NCBI RefSeq assembly: GCF_900114635.1
Contig: NZ_FOTQ01000002.1
Location: forward strand, 186,001 to 250,000
From: Shimia aestuarii
Lineage (GTDB): Bacteria; Pseudomonadota; Alphaproteobacteria; Rhodobacterales; Rhodobacteraceae
Direction of reading: 5' to 3'
Length of the DNA: 64,000 bases
Of this stretch, positions 25,179 to 35,629 are shown piece by piece; position 1 is the stretch's first letter; every line of letters begins with the position of its first letter. The notes beneath the pieces were generated by a model that was given only the letters and a program-made list of their open reading frames with translations, did not search any database and was not told the origin of the DNA. The position numbers and the translations under genes are program-made.

Positions 25179-25944
25179 GAACGGGAACGGCCCGCCGTCC
25201 GTCGGCCCATGCCCGCACAGCCTCCCCAAACGCTTCGAACAGGGGACGCGAAACCGGATCGTTGGCCGCATCCCATTCGGGATGCCATTGCACGGACAGC
25301 GTGAAACCCGGCGCGCCATCAATGTAGGTCGCCTCTGGCGTTCCGTCCGGCGCGTGACCATCGACGACCACCCGCGCGCCCGCACGCTTGATCCCCTGCC
25401 CATGCAACGTATTGGTCATCACCGTACGCGCGCCCATCAGCCGGTGAAAAACCCCATTTTCACTGAATTCGACACGGTGGCGGAGCGCGAACTTTTCTTC
25501 GAGCGTCCCATCAGGCGGCATGCGGTGGTTATCCCGTCCCGGCAGGTCGCGGATCTCCGGATAAAGCGATCCGCCCATTGCCACGTTGACCTCCTGGAAC
25601 CCTCGACAGATACCGAGAAACGGCTGACCGCTTTCGACGCAGGCACGCACCAACGGCAGCGTGATCGCATCGCGCGCCCGGTCAAAAGCGCCATGCGCTT
25701 CGGTGGCAGCTTCGCCATATTCCTCGGGGTGTACGTTGGGACGCCCGCCGGTCAGAAGAAATCCGTCACACCTTTCGATGAGTTCCGCCACCGAGACAAA
25801 CCGAGGGTCCGCCGGGATCAGCAACGGCATACACCCGCTCACTCCCGAGACGGCCTCGGAGTTCATCGTGCCTCCGGCATGTGCCGGGTATTGGTCATTG
25901 ATCAGGTACTGGTTTCCGATGATACCGACGACGGGGCGCGTCAT
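25165..25944 (-). CDS. Class I glutamine amidotransferase / gamma-glutamyl hydrolase (PuuD-like, peptidase C26)
   Basis: The 259-residue protein has the nucleophile elbow FLGICRGFQEVNVAMGGSLY (catalytic Cys near residue 113) and a C-terminal SVQWHPEWDA with the His-x-Glu pair of the triad. The N-terminal PVVGIIGNQYLINDQYPAHA also fits PuuD-like enzymes, which cleave gamma-glutamyl-GABA or similar gamma-glutamyl amides in polyamine catabolism. The protein acts alone in the cytoplasm rather than as a glutamine-feeding subunit. No other puu-type gene is nearby, so the substrate is open. It follows the GlcG-like gene by about 70 bases on the same strand. Confidence 0.85.
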   Translation of the reverse strand: MTRPVVGIIGNQYLINDQYPAHAGGTMNSEAVSGVSGCMPLLIPADPRFVSVAELIERCDGFLLTGGRPNVHPEEYGEAATEAHGAFDRARDAITLPLVRACVESGQPFLGICRGFQEVNVAMGGSLYPEIRDLPGRDNHRMPPDGTLEEKFALRHRVEFSENGVFHRLMGARTVMTNTLHGQGIKRAGARVVVDGHAPDGTPEATYIDGAPGFTLSVQWHPEWDAANDPVSRPLFEAFGEAVRAWADGRRAVPVLRSA

Positions 25945-26013
25945 TCAAAGTCTCTCGCTGGGTTTCCTTCCATCCCAGCATAGGCCCGCCCTACGCCAAG
26001 CTAAAGCCCAATT

Positions 26014-26439
26014 TCAGACAACCCCAACCAACCCGGCCGCTTCGATCCCGGCAAGCGCCGCCGCAGCGTCGTTTTCTGACGTATCGCCTGTTACGCCCAC
26101 AGCCCCTATGATGGCACCCTTTTTGTCCTTGATCAGCACACCACCCGGGACCGGAACGATCTGACCGCCATAGACGCCGCTCAGGGCCGCGCCAAAATGA
26201 GGACGCTCTTTTGCGATCTCGCCGATCACCGAACTTGGCGCCCCGAACATGACGGCGCCATGGGCTTTGCCGTGGGCAATCTGAAAGCGGCCTGGCGAAG
26301 CCCCGTCTTCACGCTCAAACGCTTGAACGTGTCCACCAGCGTCGAGAACCACAACGGAGAGCGGCTTCAAATCCAGCTCCCGCCCTTTTTCGAGTGCCTT
26401 GCGAATGATCGTGCGCGCTTTTCTCAAGGAAATCGCCAT
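26014..26439 (-). CDS. GlcG/HbpS family protein
   Basis: The 141-residue protein matches the GlcG/HbpS (DUF336) family: an N-terminal helix ARTIIRKALEKGRELDLKPL, VVVLDAGGHVQAFEREDGA, a central FGAALSGVYGGQIVPVPGGV, and the closing IIGAVGVTGDTSENDAAAA. Members bind haem or corrinoid-like ligands in some actinobacteria; in E. coli glcG sits between the glycolate oxidase genes and malate synthase G but its role is unclear. Here it lies directly downstream of malate synthase G, repeating the glcG-glcB pairing in the opposite order. AGAGGTAAC before the ATG supports the start. Confidence 0.85.
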   Translation of the reverse strand: MAISLRKARTIIRKALEKGRELDLKPLSVVVLDAGGHVQAFEREDGASPGRFQIAHGKAHGAVMFGAPSSVIGEIAKERPHFGAALSGVYGGQIVPVPGGVLIKDKKGAIIGAVGVTGDTSENDAAAALAGIEAAGLVGVV

Positions 26440-26450
26440 CCGTTACCTCT

Positions 26451-26478
26451 TTCTTTTTCAAAAATACCCACGGGGGAG
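26451..26478 (-). repeat. Dispersed 3'-end element, copy C
   Basis: On the minus strand this reads GCTCCCCCGTGGGTATTTTT then GAAAAAG, immediately after the terminator hairpin of malate synthase G. It is the copy in which hairpin, conserved core and T-run are most closely packed. Confidence 0.6.
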
Positions 26479-26479
26479 C

Positions 26480-26504
26480 GCGAGGGGGCCGTCTGCCCCC
26501 TCGC
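26480..26504 (-). terminator. Terminator hairpin of malate synthase G
   Basis: A perfect 10-base-pair stem, GCGAGGGGGC with GCCCCCTCGC, and a five-base loop start seven bases after the malate synthase stop. The dispersed element with its TATTTTT follows, so termination would occur before the GlcG ribosome site or be partial. Confidence 0.65.
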
Positions 26505-26510
26505 TTTCCC

Positions 26511-28649
26511 TTATCCGTGCAAAGACGCCTTCAATTCAAGACGCCGTGCATGCAAGACTGGTTCGGTATAGCCTGATGGCTGCATTCTTCCCTTGAATAC
26601 AAGGTCACAAGCGGCCTGAAACGCCACTCCGTCAAAATCCGGGGCCATGGGGCGATAAAGCGGGTCGCCCGTGTTCTGACGATCCACCACGGCGGCCATT
26701 TTTTGCATGGCTTGCATAACCTGCGCCTCACTTACCACGCCATGATGCAGCCAGTTGGCCAGTGCTTGGCTAGAAATCCTGCACGTTGCGCGGTCTTCCA
26801 TCAGTCCAACGTCATGGATATCCGGCACCTTGGAGCAACCTACACCCTGATCGATCCAGCGCACCACGTATCCCAAGATGCCCTGTGCGTTGTTCTCGAT
26901 TTCCCGGGTGATCGCCTCGTCGCTCAGGTTTTCCCCAGCGAGCACAGGGATCGTGAGCAGATCGTCAAGGGTGCCGCGCGCACCGCCTGCCTTGATCTCG
27001 TTCTGGCGGGACAGAACATCGACCGAATGATAATGCGTTGCATGAAGCGTTGCGGCGGTAGGGGACGGCACCCATGCGGTGTTGGCGCCGGATTTGGGAT
27101 GGCCGATCTTCTGTTCCAGCATCGCCGCCATCTTGTCCGGCATTGCCCACATGCCCTTGCCGATCTGCGCCTTGCCCTGCAGGCCGCAGGCCAGGCCGAT
27201 ATCCACGTTACGATCCTCGTAAGACAGTATCCACGGCGTCGTCTTCATGTCGCCCTTGCACAGGAATGGGCCAGCCTCCATTGACGTGTGGATCTCGTCG
27301 CCCGTGCGATCCAGGAAACCCGTGTTGATAAAGGCCACCCGTTCCTTTGCCGCCCGAATACACTCCTTCAGGTTGACGCTGGTGCGGCGTTCCTCATCCA
27401 TGATACCCATTTTGACGGTGTTTCGCGGAAGACAGAGAATATCCTCGACACGGTCAAAGATTTCGACCGCAAAGGCCACCTCTTCCGGCCCGTGCATCTT
27501 GGGTTTCACGACATAGACCGACCCGGTAACAGAATTGCCGCCGTCGCGCTGCAGGTCATGCATCGCGATCAGCACTGTCACTAGGGCGTCCATCAACCCT
27601 TCCCCGATCTCGTTGCCATCCCTGTCAAGCACCGCCGGGTTCGTCATCAGGTGGCCGACATTGCGCACCAGCATGAGCGAGCGCCCTTTTAGCGTCGCCT
27701 CGTCACCACTCGGCAATTGATAGGACACGTCGTCGGCCAGCACCCTGTCAAAGACTTTACCGCCTTTCTCAACCTGCTCTTTCAGATCGCCCTTCATCAA
27801 ACCCAGCCAGTTGGAATAGGCCAGCACCTTGTCCTCGGCGTCTACGCAAGCCACGGAATCTTCGCAGTCCATGATCGCCGTGAGTGCGCTTTCCAAAACG
27901 ATGTCATTGATACCAGCGGCATCGCTGGCACCGATATTCCCTGACCCGTCGATTTCGAGAACAATGTGCAGGCCATGGTGCTTGAGCAGAATACGTGCGG
28001 GGGTTTCGGGGTTCCCCACGTATCCAGCGAAACATTCCGTCTCCTCAAGCGCGGGTGCAAGTTGGCCCCGCTCTACACTCAGAGATGTGACATCTGCCCA
28101 GGACCCTTTGGCCAGCGGAACGGCCTTGTCGAGGAAATCACGCCCCCATGCGATCACCCGCGCACCACGCGTGGGATCATACCCACCCCCAGTCGGCGCA
28201 TCGCCAAGCGCGTCCGTACCGTAAAGTGCGTCATAAAGTGATCCCCATCGCGCGTTGGCCGCGTTGAGGGCAAAACGCGCATTGGTGATCGGTACCACGA
28301 GTTGCGGCCCCGGAATGGCGGCTATCTCGGGATCGACATTGGCGGTTTCAATCGCAAAGTCCCCGCCTTCAGCCACCAAATAGCCGATCTCTTCCAAATA
28401 TGAGCGATACGCGGCCTCATCATGGTTCTGTCCCCTATGCGCAAGGTGCCAGGTGTCGAGCTTTTGTTGAAGCGCCTCGCGTTTTTCGAGAAGGGCGCGA
28501 TTGCGCGGGCCAAGGTCATGTGCCAACGCACTCAGGCCGGACCAGAAGACTTCCGCCGCCACCCCCGTTCCCGGCAACGCTTGGTTTTCAACGAAATCCA
28601 CCAGCTCGGACGCCACCTGAAGCCCATCTTTCTCGATCCGCACAGTCAT
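26511..28649 (-). CDS. glcB: Malate synthase G
   Basis: The 712-residue length is that of isoform G. Clear motifs are [60 protein letters not shown], and [20 protein letters not shown], which include the active-site Arg and the magnesium-binding Glu and Asp residues. The enzyme condenses glyoxylate with acetyl-CoA to malate in the cytoplasm, closing glyoxylate and glycolate assimilation. GGGTGAGAG precedes the ATG. A GlcG-like gene is directly downstream; isocitrate lyase is not in the window. It is divergent from pepN. Confidence 0.96.
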   Translation of the reverse strand: MTVRIEKDGLQVASELVDFVENQALPGTGVAAEVFWSGLSALAHDLGPRNRALLEKREALQQKLDTWHLAHRGQNHDEAAYRSYLEEIGYLVAEGGDFAIETANVDPEIAAIPGPQLVVPITNARFALNAANARWGSLYDALYGTDALGDAPTGGGYDPTRGARVIAWGRDFLDKAVPLAKGSWADVTSLSVERGQLAPALEETECFAGYVGNPETPARILLKHHGLHIVLEIDGSGNIGASDAAGINDIVLESALTAIMDCEDSVACVDAEDKVLAYSNWLGLMKGDLKEQVEKGGKVFDRVLADDVSYQLPSGDEATLKGRSLMLVRNVGHLMTNPAVLDRDGNEIGEGLMDALVTVLIAMHDLQRDGGNSVTGSVYVVKPKMHGPEEVAFAVEIFDRVEDILCLPRNTVKMGIMDEERRTSVNLKECIRAAKERVAFINTGFLDRTGDEIHTSMEAGPFLCKGDMKTTPWILSYEDRNVDIGLACGLQGKAQIGKGMWAMPDKMAAMLEQKIGHPKSGANTAWVPSPTAATLHATHYHSVDVLSRQNEIKAGGARGTLDDLLTIPVLAGENLSDEAITREIENNAQGILGYVVRWIDQGVGCSKVPDIHDVGLMEDRATCRISSQALANWLHHGVVSEAQVMQAMQKMAAVVDRQNTGDPLYRPMAPDFDGVAFQAACDLVFKGRMQPSGYTEPVLHARRLELKASLHG

Positions 28650-28867
28650 CTCTCACCCTTCCTGTACACATATGTATGCGTTTCCAATTAGATCATGAGT
28701 TTCCTATAGGCAACAAAACTGGTTCGCTTTCTTGACCAAATACATCTTCTTGTTTTTCAAGAAACTGCGGATTCAGTTTCAGGATTTTCCGACTTGAGCC
28801 CGCCCCCCTTGCGGGTTGGTGGTGATGCGCTACACCTTGGGCAACAGGAAATCACAGGATACGCCCG
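28650..28867. promoter_or_regulatory. Divergent promoter region of glcB and pepN
   Basis: The 218 bases between the two starts include an AT-rich part next to glcB (28670-28780) and a C-rich hairpin (CCCGC/GCGGG, about 28799-28815). Promoters for both genes must lie here, but no elements can be assigned. Confidence 0.4.
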
Positions 28868-31453
28868 ATGCCCGACGCAAGCCCGCAGACGATCTACCTC
28901 AAGGACTACAAACCGTTTGGCTGGATCATCGACGATGTGCACCTTACCTTCCGCCTGCATCCGACAGCGACCCGCGTGATTTCGCGCATCCGCTTCCGCC
29001 CGGACCATGACGTGCATGACCGGCCCTTCTTTCTGCACGGCGAAGATCTGAAGACCATCTCGATCAGGGTCGATGGGCATGAACCCACGATCTATGAACA
29101 AAGCGGCGGGATCACCGTTGACGTGCCCGATGCACCGTTCAACTGGGAAGCGGAGGTTGAAATCAACCCGTCCGCGAATACCGCACTGGAAGGGCTCTAC
29201 ATGTCGAACGGCATGTATTGCACGCAATGCGAAGCCGAGGGGTTTCGCAAGATAACGTGGTATCCTGATCGCCCCGACGTGATGGCGAAATTCACCGTAC
29301 GCATCGAAAGCGATGCCGAACATACGCCGGTCATGCTCTCCAACGGAAACGGGCTATATTATGAACAGGACAGCACGAAGACGCCCGCGCCGAACGTCAC
29401 GATCTATCAGGATCCCTGGCCCAAGCCCGCCTACCTTTTTGCACTGGTTGCGGGTGATCTGGTCGCGCATGAGGACAGCTTCACCACCGTGTCAGGCAAG
29501 GAGGTGCATCTCGCCATATGGGTGCGCCCCGGTGACGAACACAAATGCGCCTTTGGAATGGAAGCGCTCAAGAAGTCGATGAAGTGGGACGAAGACGTTT
29601 ACGGTCGTGAATACGACCTCGACGAGTTCAATATCGTCGCCGTCGATGACTTCAACATGGGCGCGATGGAAAACAAGGGATTGAACATCTTCAATTCTTC
29701 CTGCGTTCTGGCCAGCCCCGAAACCAGCACGGATGCCAATTTCGAGCGCATCGAAGCCATTATCGCACATGAGTATTTTCACAACTGGACCGGCAACCGC
29801 ATCACCTGCAGGGACTGGTTTCAATTGTGCCTCAAGGAAGGGCTCACGGTTTTTCGCGATCAACAATTCACCGACGACATGCGCTCGGCCCCCGTAGCGC
29901 GTATCTCAAATGTCCTGGCGCTGCGCGCCCGCCAGTTTCCCGAGGATCAGGGGCCGCTTTCGCATCCGGTACGTCCGGAAAGCTTTCAGGAAATCAACAA
30001 CTTCTACACAGCCACAGTGTACGAAAAGGGTTCCGAAGTGATCGGGATGTTGAAGACACTTGTCGGAGATGAAGCTTATGCAAAGGCGTTGAACCTCTAT
30101 TTCGATCGGCATGACGGGGACGCGGCCACGATCGAAGACTGGCTCAAGGTTTTCGAGGACGCCACCGGTCGCGATCTCTCACAGTTCAAACGCTGGTACT
30201 CCCAGTCCGGCACCCCGCGTGTCACAGTGCGCGAGGAGTATGCACAAGACACGCTGACCCTGCACATCTCGCAGAGAACCGCACCCACACCGGGACAAGA
30301 GACCAAGGAACCACAGATTATCCCCATCGCGGTCGGACTGCTGAACCCGAATGGCGACGAAGTGCAGGAGACCACCGTTCTGGAACTCCGAGACTCTGAG
30401 CAGAGTTTTTCCTTCCCCGGTCACGCAAGCCGACCTGTGCCCTCCATTCTGCGCGGTTTCTCGGCGCCGGTCCTGCTGGACCAGGAGATTGACGCGGATC
30501 GGCGCGCGTTTCTTCTGGCGCATGACACCGATCCCTTCAATCGCTGGGAATCCGGTAGGATGCTGGCAAGGGAGTCGCTCTTGTCTAGCGTGAAAGAGGG
30601 CAGCGCGCCGAACGCCGCTTACCTTGACGGCCTGAAACTGGTGCTGCGCGATGACACGCTTGACCCGGCCTATCGCGCATTGATGCTGGGCCAGCCCTCG
30701 CAGTCTGAGCTTGCCGGATTGCTGCATGATGCCGGGCATGTCCCTGCCCCCGAGGCCATTCATGCAGCTTCCGAGGCCCTGCGGCAGGCCAAGGCCGATC
30801 ACCTCTCAGATATCCTGCCTGGGCTCTACGCGGATCATCAGGTAGAGGAACCGTTTTCCGCAGAAGCCGGTCCGGCGGGGCAACGCGCCCTTGCCAACGC
30901 AGCTCTTGACCTCCTGACCCGTCTGGATGGCGGCGCCACGGCGGCCATGCAATACACCCGCGCGGACAACATGACCCAGCAGCTCGCCGCGTTGGGCGCG
31001 CTGCTCGATGCCGATCAAGGACAGGAGGCGCTGACCGCATTCTACGATCAATGGCGGGACGACCGTCTTGTCATCGACAAGTGGTTCAGCCTGCAAGTCT
31101 TGCATGCCAAACCCGGGGACGCCGCCGATGTTGCGCGCCGCCTGACCAACCATATGGATTTCGACTGGAAGAACCCCAACCGATTCCGCGCATTGCTGGG
31201 CGCCTTGCAGATGCACCATGCCGGTTTCCACCACGAAAGTGGCGCAGCTTATGAGCTGCTCGCAGATTGGCTGATACGGCTTGATCCGGTGAACCCGCAG
31301 ACCACCGCGCGGATGAGCACGGCGTTCCAGACCTGGAAGCGGTACGATACGAAGCGTCAGGCCCTGATCGGCGCACAGCTTGACCGGATTTCAAAGCAAC
31401 CGGAGCTGAGCCGAGACACTACCGAAATGATCACACGGATCAGAGGGGTGTAA
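28868..31453 (+). CDS. pepN: Aminopeptidase N (M1 family)
   Basis: The 861-residue protein is of the long gammaproteobacterial-type M1 aminopeptidase. It has the exopeptidase motif GAMENKG (about 264-270), the zinc site HEYFHNWTGNRITCRDWF with HExxH and the distal Glu in LKEGLTVFRDQQF, then the Ig-like and helical C-terminal domains. It removes N-terminal amino acids from peptides in the cytoplasm. The next gene starts three bases after the stop, so it leads a small operon with an SDR and a membrane protein. The ribosome site (AGGA) is rather distant from the ATG. Confidence 0.96.
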   Translation: MPDASPQTIYLKDYKPFGWIIDDVHLTFRLHPTATRVISRIRFRPDHDVHDRPFFLHGEDLKTISIRVDGHEPTIYEQSGGITVDVPDAPFNWEAEVEINPSANTALEGLYMSNGMYCTQCEAEGFRKITWYPDRPDVMAKFTVRIESDAEHTPVMLSNGNGLYYEQDSTKTPAPNVTIYQDPWPKPAYLFALVAGDLVAHEDSFTTVSGKEVHLAIWVRPGDEHKCAFGMEALKKSMKWDEDVYGREYDLDEFNIVAVDDFNMGAMENKGLNIFNSSCVLASPETSTDANFERIEAIIAHEYFHNWTGNRITCRDWFQLCLKEGLTVFRDQQFTDDMRSAPVARISNVLALRARQFPEDQGPLSHPVRPESFQEINNFYTATVYEKGSEVIGMLKTLVGDEAYAKALNLYFDRHDGDAATIEDWLKVFEDATGRDLSQFKRWYSQSGTPRVTVREEYAQDTLTLHISQRTAPTPGQETKEPQIIPIAVGLLNPNGDEVQETTVLELRDSEQSFSFPGHASRPVPSILRGFSAPVLLDQEIDADRRAFLLAHDTDPFNRWESGRMLARESLLSSVKEGSAPNAAYLDGLKLVLRDDTLDPAYRALMLGQPSQSELAGLLHDAGHVPAPEAIHAASEALRQAKADHLSDILPGLYADHQVEEPFSAEAGPAGQRALANAALDLLTRLDGGATAAMQYTRADNMTQQLAALGALLDADQGQEALTAFYDQWRDDRLVIDKWFSLQVLHAKPGDAADVARRLTNHMDFDWKNPNRFRALLGALQMHHAGFHHESGAAYELLADWLIRLDPVNPQTTARMSTAFQTWKRYDTKRQALIGAQLDRISKQPELSRDTTEMITRIRGV

Positions 31454-31455
31454 GC

Positions 31456-32196
31456 ATGCGCAAAGTCTGCCTAATTACGGGGGCCAGCGCCGGAATCGGC
31501 GCCGCCACAGCCCGTCTTGCCGCAGAGCGAGGATACGATCTGGCGCTGAACTATCGGAGCGACCGGGAAAGCGCGGAGCGGGTTGCCGCCGCTTGCCGAG
31601 AGCTTGGCGCAAGCGTAGTGCTTTGTCCGGGCGACGTGGCCAACCCCGAAGACATCGCAGCAATATACCGACAAGTCGACAAAAGCTTTGGACGGCTGGA
31701 TGCGCTGGTCAACAACGCCGGAATCGTGGATCAGGCCGCGCGTGTAACGGAGATGAACCACGACCGCCTGCGCCGCATGTTCGACGTCAATGTCATCGGG
31801 GCGATCTTGGTTGCCAAGGAGGCTGTGCTTCGAATGCAGGCCCAAGGGACCGGCGGCGCCATCGTGAACCTGTCCTCGGTGGCCGCCCGATTGGGGTCGG
31901 CAAATCAATACGTCGACTATGCCGCTTCGAAGGCCGCCATCGACACCTTCACCAAGGGACTTGCCGAGGAGGTGGCCGCCGACAACATCCGCGTCACAGC
32001 CCTGCGCCCCGGACTGATCGAGACTGACATCCATGCCAAGGGCGGTCAACCGGATCGCGCCCAGCGGCTTTCCGGATCAGTTCCCATGCAACGCACCGGG
32101 TCACCCGAGGAGGTGGCCCGAGGTGTCTTGTTCTTGCTTTCAGAGGACGCCTCATACGTAACGGGAACCACGCTTGACGTGACCGGGGGGCGATAA
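31456..32196 (+). CDS. Short-chain dehydrogenase/reductase
   Basis: The 246-residue protein has TGASAGIG at 8-15, NNAGIV near 88-93, the catalytic Ser in NLSSVAARLG and YAASKAA (Tyr-x-x-x-Lys) near 157-161, and the closing VTGTTLDVTGGR typical of FabG-like and sugar-dehydrogenase-like SDRs. It should be an NAD(P)(H)-dependent oxidoreductase; the substrate is unknown. It starts two bases after the pepN stop and its own stop overlaps the next start by one base (TAATG), so the three genes are translationally coupled. Confidence 0.86.
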   Translation: MRKVCLITGASAGIGAATARLAAERGYDLALNYRSDRESAERVAAACRELGASVVLCPGDVANPEDIAAIYRQVDKSFGRLDALVNNAGIVDQAARVTEMNHDRLRRMFDVNVIGAILVAKEAVLRMQAQGTGGAIVNLSSVAARLGSANQYVDYAASKAAIDTFTKGLAEEVAADNIRVTALRPGLIETDIHAKGGQPDRAQRLSGSVPMQRTGSPEEVARGVLFLLSEDASYVTGTTLDVTGGR

Positions 32197-32624
32197 TGGC
32201 AGAGGCGCTAATCTATACCAATCACGGGCGCAACCCGCGCACATTCGGTGCGCTGGCCGTCGCGCTGTTGTTGCTGAGCGGCCTTTACGCAATTGGAACA
32301 ATGACTTGGATACTTGTCCTATTGTTCATCTTTGCCGTTCCGGCCCTGTTCGACGTGTTGCTCAATCCTGTTTCCACGTTCGAGATGACCGACGACATCC
32401 TGCGTTGGAAAAGCCCCACCCAAACGGCCGAACTGGGTATCGACAAGATACTCCAGGCCCGTTTTGATACGCGGCTCGATGTTTCTGTCCGGGTCTCGCT
32501 CACTCTTGTTGACGGCAGCAAGCTGCGAATTCCTCAGGACGTCTTGCCCCCTCACAACCGTCTGGAGGCAGCATTCAAAGCGCGCGGCATCAAGGTCGAA
32601 CGCCACCATTTTCGCGTGATCTGA
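32196..32624 (+). CDS. Small membrane protein with PH-like cytosolic domain, unknown function
   Basis: The 142-residue protein has two adjacent transmembrane segments (about residues 16-34 and 36-54) and a soluble part rich in beta-strand-like stretches (FEMTDDILRWKSPTQTAELG, VRVSLTLVDGSKLRIP). That arrangement resembles small bacterial PH-domain membrane proteins, but the match is only a visual impression. It is coupled to the SDR by a one-base stop-start overlap. No enzymatic residues are evident. Confidence 0.6.
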   Translation: MAEALIYTNHGRNPRTFGALAVALLLLSGLYAIGTMTWILVLLFIFAVPALFDVLLNPVSTFEMTDDILRWKSPTQTAELGIDKILQARFDTRLDVSVRVSLTLVDGSKLRIPQDVLPPHNRLEAAFKARGIKVERHHFRVI

Positions 32625-32733
32625 AATTCTGCCTCATTCGAGGGCACGCTGACCGGATGATTTCAACAAGGTGCCCCTTTTTTGCCTGAAATGACCTGCA
32701 CACTGATGGCAATAACAGGAGCAGATTCACGCA

Positions 32734-34038
32734 ATGAAACTCTTTTCATCAGAAAAGGCAGGCACGACGTCCGTCGCTGCCCCGGCGCTGCAAAAGCTGA
32801 CGCGGAAATTGCCTCTGCCGCGTCGCGACTCGGCCGAGGAAATGCCGCTCGACGGCAACCCGACCTATCGCGATCTGCAGGACCGGTTGCAAATACCGAT
32901 CAACACGGCGACCCCCGATCAGGTCGAAAGTGACGCAGCGCGTGAACGCGGTCTTTTCCTGGCGCGTCAGGAAATGTGGGAAGAGCTTGAAGACTTGATC
33001 CGCACGCATGACCAAAACCGCGCCTGCACCACTGCCGGAACCCCATTGGCGGACCTGATGATTTTTGGTGCCCGTTCCGACGTTGTGCGCGCAGCCGAAC
33101 ACGCGTTGCTGCATGGACGTCCCGCCAAGGACAGTGATTTTTTCTCGGGCATCGAAGCATTGGAGTACATGCTGGAGGACTACCCCGATAGCTATGCGCT
33201 TGCGCTGATCGTGGCGCATATGCATATCGATATCGGCTGGGCCTGGCGTGGCGCCTCAGCCAAGGAAGATCTGCGCGAAATCAACCGCGAGGCATTTCAG
33301 GCGCATTTCGATCGCGCAGGCGATATTCTTGAGCGTTTCTGCCCGAAAGCGCACCATTCCCCGGCGCTATCGGCTGCGCGATGTGCGCTTCTGCCGGGCA
33401 ACCCGCACCCTGCCACGCGCCTGAGCCACGAATTCGAAAACCTTATTGCGCTTGACCCGCAGAACCCTCGCCACATGCGTGCGCTTGGCAACTACCTTCT
33501 GCCGCGCTGGTACGGCGATTTCGAGCAGCTAGACCTTCAAGCTCGCCGCGTGGCAGCCCAGACTTATGACCTTTGGGGGGCAGGCGGTTACACTTGGGTC
33601 TGGTTTGATGCTCTGCTCGTGGATCCAACCGGGTTGGAGATGCTGGAAATCGAGTATTTCCTTGATGGGGTCCATGACATTCTTAGCCGGGTAAAGGAAC
33701 AACACGTTGCCAACCTGATGGCGGCCCACCTTTTCCGAAGCTGGCAGACCGCGCGCCAACAATATTACGAAGACGGTTTGCGTCAGGATCTTCCCCCGGC
33801 CCTACGGCAGGGGTTCGACATGGTCGTCCGTGAACATCTTCGTGAGATTCACCCGCTGATCTGGGGACATGCCGAAATCGGATTCGAAAACACGTCGCGG
33901 ATCATCTCGAAAGAGCGTCTCGCCCTCAAAGGCAAGGAAATCGCGCTCCATGCGGTTGCAATGCCTTTCCTTTCGGGCCTGCAGGCCGGGCAAACCGTCT
34001 ATTTCACGCCCGAAGGCATCACCCAGATCAACCCCTGA
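32734..34038 (+). CDS. Conserved-looking hypothetical protein, 434 residues
   Basis: I do not recognise this protein. It has no signal peptide or membrane segment and is largely helical, with repeated Ala/Leu/Glu-rich segments that look like tetratricopeptide-type or alpha-solenoid helices (about residues 70-260). Aromatic-rich stretches follow (TYDLWGAGGYTWVWFDALLV, about 285-304), and the C-terminus (MPFLSGLQAGQTVYFTPEGI) is beta-like. Codon use matches its neighbours, so it is a real, resident gene. The ribosome site AGGAG lies about 12 bases before the ATG. It stands alone between the pepN operon and gatB. Confidence 0.6.
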   Translation: MKLFSSEKAGTTSVAAPALQKLTRKLPLPRRDSAEEMPLDGNPTYRDLQDRLQIPINTATPDQVESDAARERGLFLARQEMWEELEDLIRTHDQNRACTTAGTPLADLMIFGARSDVVRAAEHALLHGRPAKDSDFFSGIEALEYMLEDYPDSYALALIVAHMHIDIGWAWRGASAKEDLREINREAFQAHFDRAGDILERFCPKAHHSPALSAARCALLPGNPHPATRLSHEFENLIALDPQNPRHMRALGNYLLPRWYGDFEQLDLQARRVAAQTYDLWGAGGYTWVWFDALLVDPTGLEMLEIEYFLDGVHDILSRVKEQHVANLMAAHLFRSWQTARQQYYEDGLRQDLPPALRQGFDMVVREHLREIHPLIWGHAEIGFENTSRIISKERLALKGKEIALHAVAMPFLSGLQAGQTVYFTPEGITQINP

Positions 34039-34112
34039 CCCGCTCCCCCCTTGCTCCTGCATCGCGGCTGGCCTAGAACGCAGGCCAGCCAGAGATTCAA
34101 GGAGCCGGAGCG

Positions 34113-35624
34113 ATGCTCGACCTCACCTATGAGACCCCCAAGCCCAAGGTTATCGCGGGCGCCAAACATGACTGGGAACTGGTCATTGGAATGGAGGTGC
34201 ACGCGCAGGTTTCCTCGAACGCCAAACTTTTCTCCGGCGCCTCGACCGCCTTCGGCGCCGAGCCGAACGCAAACGTGGCCTTCGTGGATGCGGCGATGCC
34301 GGGCATGCTGCCGGTGATCAACGAGTACTGCGTTGAACAGGCCGTGCGAACCGGGCTTGGCCTCAAGGCAGAAATTCACCTCAAATCGGCCTTTGACCGC
34401 AAGAACTACTTCTACCCTGATCTGCCGCAGGGCTACCAGATCTCGCAGCTTTATCACCCGATCGTGGGCGAAGGCGAAATCATCGTCGACATGGGGCCGG
34501 GCGTCGCGCGCAAGGTACGGATCGAGCGTATCCACCTTGAACAGGACGCGGGCAAGTCGGTGCATGACATGGACCCGAACATGTCCTTCGTCGACCTCAA
34601 CCGTACCGGTGTGGCTTTGATGGAAATCGTGAGCCGGCCCGACATTCGCGGCCCCGAAGAAGCCGCTGCTTATGTCACCAAGCTGCGCCAGATTTTGCGT
34701 TACCTCGGCACCTGTGATGGCAATATGCAGAACGGCAACCTGCGCGCGGACGTGAACGTCTCGGTGTGCCGCCCCGGCGCCTATGAAAAGTATATGGAAA
34801 CACAGGACTTCTCGCATCTTGGCACGCGTTGTGAAATCAAGAACATGAACTCGATGCGCTTTATTCAAGCCGCCATCGAATACGAGGCACGCCGCCAGAT
34901 CGCCATTGTCGAAGCCGGTGGAAAGGTTGATCAGGAAACCCGCCTTTACGATCCGGACAAGAACGAAACCCGGTCGATGCGCTCCAAGGAAGAAGCGCAT
35001 GATTATCGTTACTTCCCCTGCCCCGACCTGCTGCCTCTTGAGATAGAACAGGCTTGGGTCGACGATATTGCGGCCTCTCTTCCCGAACTTCCGGACGAGA
35101 AAAAAGCGCGCTTTGTCAATGACTTCAGCCTCAGCGAATATGATGCCAGCGTGTTGACAGCCGACGCGGAATCGGCGGCCTATTTCGAGGCAGTCGCAGA
35201 AGGCCGCGACGGCAAGCTGGCCGCGAACTGGGTGATTAACGAACTGTTCGGGCGTCTCAAGAAAGAAGACCACGATATCTCGGAAAGCCCGGTCAGCCCG
35301 GCGCAACTTGGCGGCATCATCGAACTGATTTCGGCTGAAACCATCTCCGGCAAGATCGCCAAGGACCTGTTCGAGATCGTCTATACCGAAGGCGGCGATC
35401 CCTCTGTAATCGTTGAAGAACGCGGCATGAAACAGGTCACGGACACAGGCGCCATCGAGGCCGCTCTGGACCAGATCATTGCCGACAATCCAGCCCAGGT
35501 GGAAAAGGCCAAGGTCAATCCGAAACTGGCCGGTTGGTTCGTTGGACAGGTGATGAAGGCGACCGGCAGCAAGGCCAATCCGAAGGCTGTGAACGAGCTC
35601 GTGCAACAGAAGCTCGGCGGCTGA
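34113..35624 (+). CDS. gatB: Asp-tRNA(Asn)/Glu-tRNA(Gln) amidotransferase subunit B
   Basis: The 503-residue protein has the GatB kinase domain start [22 protein letters not shown]-type motif near residues 20-40, [51 protein letters not shown], and a C-terminal YqeY-like domain ending [16 protein letters not shown]. With GatA and GatC it converts misacylated Glu-tRNA(Gln) and, where needed, Asp-tRNA(Asn) to the correct amide forms. The partners are not in this window, so the subunits are unlinked here. AAGGAGCCGGAG precedes the ATG. An 11-bp repeat array begins five bases after its stop. Confidence 0.97.
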   Translation: MLDLTYETPKPKVIAGAKHDWELVIGMEVHAQVSSNAKLFSGASTAFGAEPNANVAFVDAAMPGMLPVINEYCVEQAVRTGLGLKAEIHLKSAFDRKNYFYPDLPQGYQISQLYHPIVGEGEIIVDMGPGVARKVRIERIHLEQDAGKSVHDMDPNMSFVDLNRTGVALMEIVSRPDIRGPEEAAAYVTKLRQILRYLGTCDGNMQNGNLRADVNVSVCRPGAYEKYMETQDFSHLGTRCEIKNMNSMRFIQAAIEYEARRQIAIVEAGGKVDQETRLYDPDKNETRSMRSKEEAHDYRYFPCPDLLPLEIEQAWVDDIAASLPELPDEKKARFVNDFSLSEYDASVLTADAESAAYFEAVAEGRDGKLAANWVINELFGRLKKEDHDISESPVSPAQLGGIIELISAETISGKIAKDLFEIVYTEGGDPSVIVEERGMKQVTDTGAIEAALDQIIADNPAQVEKAKVNPKLAGWFVGQVMKATGSKANPKAVNELVQQKLGG

Positions 35625-35629
35625 AACCG

